Both the position numbers and the translations under genes were made by a program. Below are positions 48,540-59,067 of a DNA stretch of 64,000 bases, in pieces. Below the pieces are notes generated by a model. The model was not told the origin of the DNA, ran no database searches, and worked only from the letters and a program-made list of their open reading frames with translations. This DNA is from Theobroma cacao (lineage: Eukaryota > Streptophyta > Magnoliopsida > Malvales > Malvaceae). The DNA lies in assembly GCF_000208745.1 (NCBI RefSeq), contig NC_030851.1, forward strand, positions 1,033,500-1,097,499, written 5' to 3'. Every line of letters starts with the position of its first letter. The stretch's first letter is position 1.

Positions 48540-51500
48540 CTACGGCTCTACAAGAACTTGAACAAGGTCAGCTTCACTGCCCCCATTGGGCCTTCCTCCT
48601 CTGTTCCTGCCTGGCTTCTCGAAATATTTAGAGCACAACAAACCGAAAGCAAAGAGGATTGGCAAAGCACTTGTTTTGATAGGGCCGTCAAGATGTCGAG
48701 ATATAAAAGAATAATTGATGGCTGTAACAACACACTGAAGGAAAGCACAAGCAAATCCGATGATCTCCCAGAGGCTACAAAAAGGCTTGCCGGTTTGTCG
48801 ACAATGAAACCAAGGTACTCTGTCTCTCGGCTGCCAAGTAACTCTTTCCTTTTTACCTTTGTAAATAAGCTCAGCAATGCAAGCCACCAGTGCAATGAAC
48901 GAAATTAACATCACAATATGCGCGTAATGAGAGTGATCTTTGGAGGAAAGCTGATCGAAAACCGCTGAAGGGAGTTCCAGGGTAAAGCTGGTGATAGGGA
49001 AAACCCAAGTTAAAACATCCTGCATTAAAACAATTTGATTATATAGATGCTATAGACTAGAAATTATAACTAAACTAAAACTGTTGGTTTGGATTCAAGT
49101 TTAACCTTTAAACGCCAGCCTTCTTGATTGTTAGCCATCGCTAATAGTGGACCATCAGGAGCATTCTCCAGCATTTGAATTTCTTGCAGGACCAAATCTA
49201 TTTCATCATCCTTAGCCATTTCTTGGCCGATCAAATCTGCTTCACCATCAATAGCAATCGGTAGCTGATCCCGTGAAGCAGCCTACATTAAAAGAATTTA
49301 ATTATTTAGATGTTAGAGCTGGACATCATAAATAAAATAAAACTGTTAAAATTGTTGGTTTGGTCAATTTTGAACTTTAAATTTGAACCATCCTGACTGT
49401 TACCGTCACTATTTGATTTCTCAACATACAAATGAGTAAATTATGTATCAATATTATTTTCATTTATAATTATAATAAAAAATATTGTTTCTTGCAACAA
49501 AGTAATTTGGATGATTGAAGTAAGTGAAATATAATACCGGAATGATTTCTTTATAGCAGGAACCCATCTGAAAAGATAACAAAGAAAGATAATTATAATA
49601 ATATAATAAGAGAACAATGTAAAATATAAAAATATACATAACTATAGGAAAGTAAATTTAAAACGTTAAAGGATCAAAAATTGTCATGAACAAAAGAAAT
49701 GTAGGCAACCAAGAAGAATATATCAAAACTGAACACTAATGAAGTTGGTCTTGTTCAAATACAACATCATCATAATTTGATTATTTAAATATTAGAGAGT
49801 AGATATCATAACTAAAACAAAGCTGTTGGTTTGGATTCAATTTTAAAATTTAAACCCGAACCATCTTCAATGTTACTGACTCTATTTGCTTAATCAATTT
49901 ACAATTGAGGAAATTATATATCAATATGATTTTCATTTATGATTAAAATAAAAAAATATTGTTTATTCAAAAAAAGCAATTTGAATGACGACGTAAATGA
50001 AATATAATATCCAAATGGCTTATTCACCAAGTAAATGTACCTGAAAAAGTAACAAACCAAGATAATTATAATATAATAAGAGGATAATGTAAAATAAAAA
50101 AATATAACTATAGGAAATTTTTTTCTATAATACCGGAATTTCTTCAAGAAAACAGCATCTTACCCACTTAATATTTGAATCACTTTCGCCGTCATGATGT
50201 CGGTCTGAAGCATTTGTTTTTGTTTGGAGCAGGAATTTGATCTGTAGATTTTTTTTTTAAGGCTTTACCCCGCAGGGAGCCCTTCCAGAAATTCTCAAAG
50301 GCCAGAGTCGAACCCAGGCCTAAGAGAGGGTTTGGAAATAGTTTTCAACCAGCAATAGACGCGCCTCGGTTAGAACCTCACTAGATACGTCATTGCCCCA
50401 AGCGCAAAGATAGATTTGAGAAAATTTTCTATATTAAAAGTATTTGATTATTTCATTTTTTTGAGATTTAATTTTATATTTTTGATGGTTGTTAAATTGT
50501 AGATCGAATATTTTTTAGACTTCTTTCTGTTTTTAAGGTTTTTTGTCTTACATTTCCAACCTTTTTTATTACCTTAACTTTTAAAAAATATCACATTTTT
50601 ATTTTAATTGAATAGTAATATTTTTTAATTTCTAAAAAACAATTTAAATTTTTTTATTAAAAATAAACTATTTTTTTATGTTAATGTGAATTATAAGATC
50701 AAAAAAGTTCAGATTGATATAAAAAGATACTTTTATTTTTAATTAGATTTGAGATCCTTAAACAGGACACATTTCTACTAATGTCCAAACGTCAAAACTA
50801 TAAGAAAATGATAGTAACAAAATTTTATCTTTACTAAATTCATAATAATAGAAACAAAAAAGCAAAGAAGAATTTTGAAAATGAATAATTGGAGTGAGTG
50901 AAATATAATACCTTAAGGCCTAAAATTTCCTGCAAAAATAGCAAAAAAAGATAATTATAATAATATAACAAGAGGATAATATAAAATTAAAAAAAAATAA
51001 CTATAAGAAAGTATTTTTCTATAATACCATCCTTGCTTCTAGCAATTGTCTTTTCAAATCACTTTTGCTCTCATGACGCCGGTTTGAAGTTTTTTTTTTC
51101 GCCTGTAGAAGGAATTTGCTCAGTAGATTTGAGAAAAATTTCTATATTAAAAGCATTTAATTATTTCATTTTGTTTGAGATTTCATTTTTTATTTTTTGA
51201 TGGTTGTTAAATTGTAAATCATATATTTTTTACACTTCTTTCTTTTTTTAATGTTTTTTCTCTTACATTTCTAACCTTTTTATTACCTTAACTTTTAAAA
51301 AATATCACATCTTTATTTTAATTGAATAGTAATATTTTTTATATTCTAAAAACCAATTTTAAAATTTTTATTAAAAATAAAGTATTTTCTTATATTAATG
51401 TGAATTATAAGATCAAAAAAGTTCAGATTGATATAAAAAGATACTTTTTATTTTGTAATGCATGTTTGACCTAGTTTTTTTTCAAAATATCTACATCTTA

Positions 51501-53938
51501 AAAGCAAAAGCCAAGTCAAACATGATTTTTTGAGAAACTTTTTTTAAGAACAAAATTTTTTATAAAAGAACTTAAAATTTCTTCTCTTCTTTTAAAAATA
51601 CATTAATTTTCAAGAAATACTTCTCTCTCGATTAATCTCTCTGTCCTCTCTTTCCCTCTACAAATTACCATTCTTCAACAAAAATCACAATTTCTCTATT
51701 CTCTACCTCTCTTTATAAAAATTAATAAAAAAACAGAAGACCCAACAACAGAATATCAAAATCTAGAATTTTTTTGTTCTTACAAAGATTAAGAAGAAAA
51801 TCCTAAATTTCAAAATTGCATTTAAATACTATTTAAATATTTTCTCTCTTTTTCATCAAAAAATATTTTAATATTAAATACATCGTTTTTTTTTTTTTTT
51901 TTGAGAATTGAAGCATCATGGTCCGATTACTTGTTAGATCAACAAAAATTTAATATAATTATAATTATACAATTATATTATTTTTTTATTAATTTTTTTA
52001 ATTTTAACATCTAAAATTATATATAAACTTGAAACATTACATTATAACTATTAAGGGATTGAAAATGATGTGAATATCCTTTATGGTAATTTTAACCGAA
52101 ATTAGAACTTATATAATTTATTTTGTCAAATATTTTTAACTTAATTTTAAAAGTTATAATTTTTTATAAAACTTAATAATAGCTTTTAAGTTAAAAAAAA
52201 AGTTAAACCAAACAGGCTCTTAATTAGATTTGAGATCCTTAAACAGAACAAATTTCTACTAATGTCCAAATGTCAAAACTATAAAAAATGATAGTAACAA
52301 AATTTTATCTTTACTAAATTCATAATAATAGAAACAAAAAAGCAAAGAAGAATTTTGAAAATGAATAATTGGAGTGAGTGAAATATAATACCTTAAGGCC
52401 TACAATTTCCTGCAAAAATAACACACAAAGATAATTATAATAATATAAAATAAAAAATAAATAAAAATTAAAAATATAACTATAAGAAAGTATTTTTCTA
52501 TAATACCATCATGGCTTCTAGCAATTGTCTTTCCACATCACTTTCGCTGTCATGACGCCGGTTTGAAGGTTTTTTTTTTGCCTGTAGAAGGAATTTGCTT
52601 AGTAGATTTGAGAAAAATTTCTATATTAAAAGCATTTAATTATTTCTTTTTTTTGAGATTTTATTTTATATTTTTGATGGTTGTTAAATTGTAAATCGGA
52701 TACTTTTTACACTTCTTTCTTTTTTTAATGTTTTTTCTCTTACATTTCTAACCTTTTTTTTACCTTAACTTTTAAAAAATATCACATCTTTATTTTAATT
52801 GAATAGTAATATTTTTTAAATTCTAAAAACCAATTTTAAAATTTTTATTAAAAATAAAGTATTTTCTTATATTAATGTGAATTATAAGATCAAAAAAGTT
52901 CAGATTGATATAAAAAGATACTTTTATTTTTAATTAGATTTGAGATCCTTAAACAGGACAAATTTCTACTCATGTCCGAACGTCAAAACTATAAGAAAAT
53001 GATAGTAACAAAATTTTTATCTTTACTAAATTCATAATAATAGAAACAAAAAAGCAAAGAAGAATTTTGAAAATGAATAAATGGAGTGAGTGAAATATAA
53101 TACCTTAAGGCCTAAAATTTCCTGCAAAAATAACAAACAAAGATAATTATAATAATATAATAAGAGAATAATATAAAATTAAAAAAATATAACTATAAGA
53201 AGGTATATTTCTATAATACCATCCTCGCTTCTAGCAATTGTCTTTTCAAATCACTTTTGCTCTCATGACGCCGGTTTGAAGTTTTTTTTTTTTGCCTGTA
53301 GAAGGAATTTGCTCAGTAGATTTGAGAAAAATTTCTATATTAAAAGCATTTAATTATTTCATTTTGTTTGAGATTTTATTTTGTATTTTTTGATGGTTGT
53401 TAAATTGTAAATCAGATATTTTTTACACTTCTTTCTTTTTTTAATGTTTTTTCTCTTACATTTCTAACCTTGTTATTACCTTAACTTTTAAAAAATATCA
53501 CATCTTTATTTTAATTGAATAGTAATATTTTTTAAATTCTAAAAACCAATTTTAAAATTTTTATTAAAAATAAAGTATTTTCTTATATTAATGTGAATTA
53601 TAAGATCAAAAAAGTTCAGATTGATATAAAAAGATACTTTTATTTCTAATTAGATTTGAGGACAATGATAGTAACAAAATTTTATCTTTACTAAATTCAT
53701 AATAATAGAAACAAAAAAGCAAAGTAGAATTTTGAAAATGAATTTCCGCAAGTTTCCAAATCCGACGGACCTCACTGATGCCGGTCGTAGCAGTAAACTC
53801 GGACCCGCTCGTGCCAGAATGTGGATCCCGCCGTCTCCGCCGCCTGAGACTGCCACTATCTTTCATCGGTTCACTCCTTTTTACCTCCAACAAGAGCGCC
53901 TCCTTCACTTCAGAATACTCATTCACATGACTCTCCAT
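48540..53938 (-). CDS. Unrecognised membrane protein built from serial phase-0 micro-exons (copy A)
   Basis: I do not recognise this family. Proposed exons: 53938-53771 (168 nt), 53295-53220 (76), 53121-53104 (18), 52581-52507 (75), 52409-52392 (18), 51102-51028 (75), 50929-50912 (18), 50241-50134 (108), 49567-49538 (30), 49282-49106 (177), 49019-48540 (480). All except the second are multiples of three and phase 0. The first exon encodes an acidic start, then RRRRRRDPHSGTSGSEFTA. The 75-nt exons encode AKKK(P/T)SNRRH(D/E)S(E/K)SD.., the 18-nt exons EI(L/V)GLK. The last exon encodes three or four membrane spans with CIAELIYKGKKERVTW and FLQCVVTAINYSFISRH. The second exon has one base too many in its A run and would stop; exon skipping would restore the frame. 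Expressed gene or decaying copy cannot be decided without transcripts. Confidence 0.5.
50013..50040 (-). pseudogene. Dead micro-exon in copy A
   Basis: An acceptor CTTTTTCAG precedes GTACATTTACTTGGTGAATAA, which has an in-frame stop, and the donor position reads GATATTATA instead of GTATTATA. The intact equivalent in copy B is the 27-nt exon at 58003-57977 (EDSGTRVFK). This exon is presumably skipped. Confidence 0.6.
50252..50410 (-). mobile_element. tRNA-type SINE insertion
   Basis: Read on the minus strand, the insert has a B box (GGTTCGACTC), an A-box-like TATCTAGTGAGG, and ends in an A-rich tail of about ten bases. It is flanked by a 7-bp duplication, TAGATTT on the plus strand, at 50245-50251 and 50411-50417. 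The three sibling units (near 51120, 52600, 53310) have the empty site GTAGATTTGAG. It sits directly upstream of a micro-exon module acceptor. I do not know its named family. Confidence 0.75.
51459..52220. mobile_element. Harbinger/Tourist-like MITE inside one tandem unit
   Basis: The 762-bp insert interrupts a phrase that is continuous in the sibling units (ACTTTTATTTTTAATTAG). It is flanked by TAA at 51456-51458 and 52221-52223. Its ends are imperfect inverted repeats: TGCATGTTTGACCTAGTTTT on the left and, reverse-complemented from the right, AGAGCCTGTTTGGTTTAACT. A 3-bp TAA duplication and a CCTGTTTGG-type end suggest the PIF/Harbinger superfamily. No transposase frame is present. Confidence 0.65.
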
Positions 53939-54083
53939 CTTTTTTTTTTTTAATTTTCTTTTTTTGACGTTTTCAAATCGCATTTCCTCAGCTTCACTTA
54001 AATAGGAGAAAAATATCAACAAATCCAGAATAGGAGTCTTCCTTGAAAGGAGGTGGAAGTTTCAGAGACAATTTCTTGGACAT

Positions 54084-54458
54084 TATTAATCAGGAAGACT
54101 GAACATGAATACTTTAATGTAGCAGAAGGGTAAAGGCAGCAAGGCTGCTACCAGGAAACTGCTACTTGTGCATAGCAGAAGAAGAACAAAGACTGAAGAA
54201 ACGCACCGTTTCATTTTTATTAGGAAGAAGGCCATAAGTATTTCAATACTACACCGTTTTAGTTGATACTAAAGGATGTAATTAATTTAGTAGCCGTTAA
54301 GTTTGTTAATAGCCTGATTGGTTGTAGCTTTTGTCCTTTCTTCTTGGCTATTGTGTATATATATATATGTACAGAATTTCTTGTACTTTTTCTCTCTGAG
54401 AGAATGAATTAGAAAATGATTCGTCAAATATTATCTACTTCTCAACCATATTTCAACA
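54084..54458 (+). mobile_element. Solo Copia LTR
   Basis: A 375-bp insert ends ATATTTCAACA and is flanked by GACAT at 54079-54083 and 54459-54463. Copy B flank (near 59112) keeps a single GGACATCTAATAATTC, the empty site. The right 200 bp match the truncated LTR at 54823-55021. The left end reads TATTAATC, plausibly a decayed TGTTGAATC, the inverse of TTCAACA. It contains a TATATATATATATG tract and GTACTTTTTCTCTCTGAGAG, typical of an LTR promoter/R region. Confidence 0.7.
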
Positions 54459-54463
54459 GACAT

Positions 54464-54822
54464 CTAATAATTCAAAAAGAAAACGAGTAAAATAAAGCAG
54501 GTCGATGTACAGTAGGGTCATCTGGTGCTTTAACGGCTAAAGCAAAACATCTGGTTAAAATCGATATTTCACTTACGAAGATGCTACAAGCTCGAGCTAG
54601 AATGGACGTGTTAGGATGTACCTGGGATTAATTGGATAGAATATATGGTCCCCGTAGATTTCCAAAAGCAACTGGGAATGGCAAAAGATGAAAATAAGAT
54701 AAGTGACTTGATTATCAGCTTAAACTTAAACTAATCACGGTCCTTAACTTCCAATGATGAAAATTTGATTCCATAATATTATTTAATAAAGATGATCTGA
54801 TTTTCATCTTTTGCCTGATTGG
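54464..54822. other. Duplicated 5' flank of the membrane-protein family
   Basis: This stretch matches 59110-59500 upstream of copy B with moderate drift (for example GGTTAAAAT and the CTTAACTTCCAA tract), ending where the truncated Copia element begins. No gene. Confidence 0.6.
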
Positions 54823-55812
54823 TTGATACTAAAGGATGTACTTAATTAGTAGCTGTTAAGTTAGTTAATAGCCTGATTAGTTATAGCTTTTGTCCTTTCT
54901 TCTTGGCTATTGTGTGTGTGTATATATATATAGACAGACTTTCTTGTACCTTTTCTCTATGAGAGAATGAATCAAAAAATGATTCCCCAAATATTATCTG
55001 TTTCTCAACCATATTTCAACATGGTATCAAAACAGGTCAAAAATGGTGCTTAAAAATTCATGTCTCGTGGAATAATGACAGCAGCAGAAATCGTGTGATC
55101 CCTCATACCTTCACCGTCGTCTCTGGTAACGTTACTACCCATCAAGATCTTTTCTGATATATTTTTTTCAATCCTTATTACTTTCATTTGATCTATCAGT
55201 ATAGTATAGATTTGGTCTCAATCATGTCTAAAACAAGTGAATCGAGATCTCAAGGACCTCAACCTTCAACCCATACTTCATCACAAATAGCCTCTCAGAT
55301 TTCACCCATTGAAGACCCCCAATCTCCTTACTATTTCCATCATACTGATCATCCAGGTTCAATCATCATCAACCCCGAGCTCACCACAAATAACTATGTG
55401 GCATGGAGCAGATTATTTCTTTTTGCCTTGTCCATCAGAAACAAAATGGGACTTATAAATGGATCTGTCCCCAAACCTGAAGGAATGGACCCCCTATATC
55501 CATCATGGATTCGATGCAACAATCTTATTGTTGCCTAGTTGCTTGATTCCATCACTCCTCCAATTGCATCAACTGTTTTCTATATGGACTCTGCCATGGA
55601 TATTTGGAACACATTGAAACAGAGTTTTGCACAGCCAGATGACAGCAGAGTGTGTAATCTGCAATATAACTTAGGCAACATAACCCAAGGAACCAAATTA
55701 GTAGATACATACTACATTGAGCTTAAGGGAGTTTGGGAGGAATTAAGAAACTACAAGCTTTTACCTAATTGTGTATGTGGCAAATCACAATATCCTGATT
55801 GTGATTGTGGTA
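54823..55812 (+). mobile_element. Truncated Copia retrotransposon (partial LTR, PBS, gag)
   Basis: The right half of an LTR (54823-55021, ending TTTCAACA) is followed at once by TGGTATCAAAACAGG, the primer-binding site for initiator tRNA-Met with one or two changes. A leader and gag region follow. There is no protease, integrase, reverse transcriptase or 3' LTR: the element stops near 55812, where sequence of membrane-gene copy C begins. The left part of the LTR is also missing, so both ends are deletions rather than clean insertion ends. Confidence 0.8.
55224..55812 (+). pseudogene. Copia gag fragment with in-frame stop
   Basis: The frame starts MSKTSESRSQGPQP and contains the Copia gag hallmarks NYVAWSRLFLFALSIRNK, INGS-PKPEG and the UBN2-like region DIWNTLKQSFAQPD...LKGVWEEL. 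A TAG at 55539-55541 stands where relatives have a Trp codon (CNNLIVA-stop-LLDS). The frame is truncated before the zinc knuckle and runs by chance into copy C sequence read backwards. Confidence 0.8.
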
Positions 55813-56189
55813 AGCTACGGCAACACAAGAAATTGAAGAAAGTCACTGGCGATGCCCACATCGGCGTTTTCTCCTCTGTTCCTGTCTGGCTTCTCAAACT
55901 ATTTAGAGCACAACAAACCGCAAACAAAGAGGATTGGCAAAGCAGATGTTTTGATAGGGCCGTCAAAATGTAGAGAAATAAAAGAATAGTTGATGGCTGT
56001 AACGACACACTGTAGGAAAGCACAAGCAAATCCGATGATATCCCAGTGGTTACCAAAAGGCTTGCCAGTTGGTCGACAATAAAACCTAGGCCCTCTGCCT
56101 CTCCATTGCCAAGTAACTCTTGCCTCTTTACCATTGTAAATAAGCTCACCAATGCAAACCATTAATGCTATGAACGAAATTAACATCAA
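55813..56189 (-). pseudogene. Membrane-protein copy C, 3' exon fragment
   Basis: Only the terminal membrane exon remains, from an internal MMLISFIALMVCIGELIY to the 3' end. It matches copies A and B closely, but it has a stop after GLLCSK where copy A reads SKYFEKPGR, and its upstream exons are absent. The 3' boundary (AGCTACGG on the plus strand) coincides with the end of the Copia gag fragment, so the retroelement remnant joins the gene exactly near its 3' end. Confidence 0.75.
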
Positions 56190-56522
56190 AATTGTTTATT
56201 TAAAGCAATGTTGGAAGAGAGAAGGTACGCGCTGTGCCATGTGGCTCAGAGGGAAGGATGACTAGGAAAGTAGCAATGGTGAGACTTGAAAGGAAAGGAT
56301 ATATATCAGAAACTATACACAAGAATTCCACATTGCATGCAGGTTTTACAAGCCAACCAAGAAATTATTTATTTGAGAGCAATACTGTTAATGAAAACCT
56401 GAATGCAATTCAAACAAGTTGAACACTGACAATGGCTGAAATTTCTCTCGCAATTTATCAGAAGATAATTTTTGAGTACACTTTCCCTTTCTTTCTATTC
56501 TATCTTATTCTTCGTTTAGAAT
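56190..56522. other. Spacer between copies C and B
   Basis: The right end (56488-56522) is the family 3' flank shared with copy A. The remainder has a short open frame (56234-56422) without recognisable similarity. Confidence 0.45.
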
Positions 56523-59067
56523 TCAATCTTTCACTGCCCCTATATTAAACCGCGGGTTTCCTCCTCTGTTCCTGTCTGGCTTCTTCAAGTATTTAGAGCA
56601 CAGCAAAGCGAATGCAAAGAGGATTGGCAAAGCAGATGTTTTGATAGGGCCATCATGATGTCGATAAATAAATGAATAATTGATTGTTGTAACAACACAC
56701 TGAAGGAAAGCAGAAGCAAATCCGATGATCTCCCAGATGGTACCAAAAGGCTTACCGGTTGGTCGATAAAACCAAGGTACTCGGCCTCTCCACTGCCAAG
56801 TGACTCTTTCCATTTTACCTTTGTAAATAAGCTCAGCAATGCAAGACATCAATGCCATGAACGAAAATAACATCACAATGAGCGCGTAATGAGGGTGATT
56901 TTGGGAGGAAAGCTGATCGAAAACCGCAGATGGGAGTTCCATGGTAAAGTTGGTGATGGGGGAAAACCCATCCTAAAACATCCTACAGTACAAGAATTTG
57001 ATTATATAGATGTTATAGACTAGAAATTATAACGAAACTTAAACTGTTGGTTTGGATTCAAGTTTAACCTTTAAACGCCAGCCATCTTGATTGTTAGCCA
57101 TCGCTAATAGTGGACCATCAGGAGCATTCTCTAGCATTTGAATTTCTTGAAGGACCAAATCTAGTTCATCATCCTTAGCCGTTTCTTGGCCGATCAAATC
57201 TGCTTCATCATCAATAGCAATCGGTAGCTGATCCCGTAAAGCACCCTACATTACAAGAATTTGATTATTTAGATGTGAGAGACTGCACATTATAACAAAA
57301 ATAAAATTGTTAAAATTGTTGGTTTGGATTCAATTTTGAACTTTAAACTCGAACCATCCTGATTGTTACTGTCTCTATTTGATTCTTTAACATATAAATG
57401 AGTAAATTATGTATCAACATTATTTTCATTTATAATTACAATAAAAAATATTGTTTCTGGGAACAAAGTAATTTGGATGATTGAAGTAAGTGAAATATAA
57501 TATCGGAATGACTTCTTGATCCAAGGACTCCAACTGAAAAGATAACAAAGAAAGATAATTATAATAATATAATGAGAGAACAATGTAAAATATAAAAATA
57601 TATATAATTATAGGAAAGTAAATTTAAAACGTAAAAGGATCAAAAATTGTCATGAACAAAAGAAATGTAGGCAATCAGGAAGAATATATCAAAACTGAAC
57701 ACTAATGAAGTTGGTCTTGCTCAAATACAACATCATCATAATTTGATTATTTAAATATTAGAGAGTAGATATCATAACCAAAACAAAATTATTGGTTTGG
57801 ATTCAATTTTAAAATTTAAACTCGAACCATCTTCAATGTTACTGACTCTATTTGCTTAATCAATTTACAATTAAGTAAATTATATACCAATATAATTTTC
57901 ATTTATGATTATAATAAAAAATACTGTTTCTTCAAAAAAAGCAATTTGAATGATCGAAGTAGATGAAATATAATACCTTAAATACACGTGTACCAGAATC
58001 TTCCTGAAAAAGTAACAAACAAAGATAATTATAATATAATAAGAGGATAATGTAAAATAAAAAAATATAACAATAGGAAAGTAAATTTAAAATGTAAATA
58101 CATCAACATTGTTTTCATTTATAATTACAATAAAAAATATTGTTTTTTGAAGAAAAGTAATTTGAATAATTGGAGTGAGGGAAATATAATACCTCAAAGT
58201 CTTCAATTTTCTGCAAAATAACAAAGATAATTATAATAATATAATAAGAGGATAATATAAAGTAAAAAAAAAATATAACTATAGGAAAGTATTTTTCTAT
58301 AATGCCTTTAATATTTCTAGAAAAGATCTTTCCCAATCACTTTTGCTGTCATGACGTCGGTCTGAAGTATATGTTTTTGCCTGGAGAAGGAATTTGCTTA
58401 GTAGATTTGAGAAAAAATTCTATATTAAAAGCATTGGATTAATTAATTTTTTTGAGATTTTATTTTATATTTTTGATGGTTGTTAAATTGTAGATCGGAT
58501 ATTTTTTAGACTTCTTTCTTTTTTTAAAGTTTTTTTCTCTTACATTTCCAACCTTTTTTATTACCTTAACTTTTAAAAAATATCACATTTTTATTTTAAT
58601 TGAATAGTAATATTTTTTAAATTCTAACAAACAATTTTAAAATTTTTATTAAAAATAAAATATTTTCTTATATTAATGTGAATTATAAGATCAAAAAAGT
58701 TCAGATTGATATTACTTTTATTTTTAATTAGATTTGATATTCTTAGACAGGACAAATCTCTACTAATGTCCAAACGTCAAAACTATAAGACAATGATAGT
58801 AACAAAATTTTAATCTTTACTAAATTCATAATAATAGAAACAAAAAAGCAAAGAAGAATTTTGAAAATGAATTTCAGCAAGTTTCCAAATCCAACGGACC
58901 TCACTGATGCCGGTCGTAGCAGTCAACTCGGACCCGCTCGTGCCAGAATGTGGATCCCGCCGTCTCCGCTGCCTGAGACGGCTATTATCTCTCATTGGTT
59001 TACTCCTTTTTTCCTCCAACGAGAGCGTCTCCTCCACTTCAGAATTCTCATTCAAAGGACTCGCCAT
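56523..59067 (-). pseudogene. Membrane protein with micro-exons (copy B), frameshifted
   Basis: Exons by comparison with copy A: 59067-58900 (168 nt), 58380-58306 (75), 58210-58193 (18, KIEDFE), 58003-57977 (27, EDSGTRVFK), 57533-57504 (30, LESLDQEVIP), 57245-57069 (177), and a last exon from 56982. Every internal exon is a multiple of three. This is the simpler, unamplified arrangement, with one 75/18 pair. Three defects are visible. The donor after the 75-nt exon is GC instead of GT. The donor after the 30-nt exon is AT. One extra G:C at about 56957-56962 shifts the last exon, giving an early stop before the membrane spans. An internal ATG (MELPSAVFDQL, 56942) restarts the membrane part. 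Probably a pseudogene, though recently functional. Confidence 0.6.

Larger units (their letters stand above)
50134..53295 (-). repeat. Four tandem units of about 715 bp carrying an exon pair
   Basis: Equivalent donor ends lie at 53220, 52507, 51028 and 50134. Their spacings are 713, 1479 and 894 bp. Subtracting the 762-bp MITE from the second and the 159-bp SINE from the third leaves 717 and 735, so all units have nearly one length. Each unit holds a 75-nt-class exon, an intron of 93-98 bp, an 18-nt-class micro-exon and a long intron of about 530-540 bp. The units are highly similar to each other, including intron phrases such as AAAAAAGTTCAGATTGATAT. Confidence 0.85.

Noticed and set aside
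48558..48908. Plus-strand frame opposite the copy A membrane exon
   Set aside because: It is the antisense shadow of a conserved exon. The minus-strand reading has membrane spans and is conserved among the copies.
53650..53856. Extension of the copy A first exon past the GAG|GTCCGT donor
   Set aside because: The extension becomes Phe/Tyr-rich intron-like sequence, and both copies give exactly 168 nt if the donor is used. The donor is only moderate, so this is a judgement.
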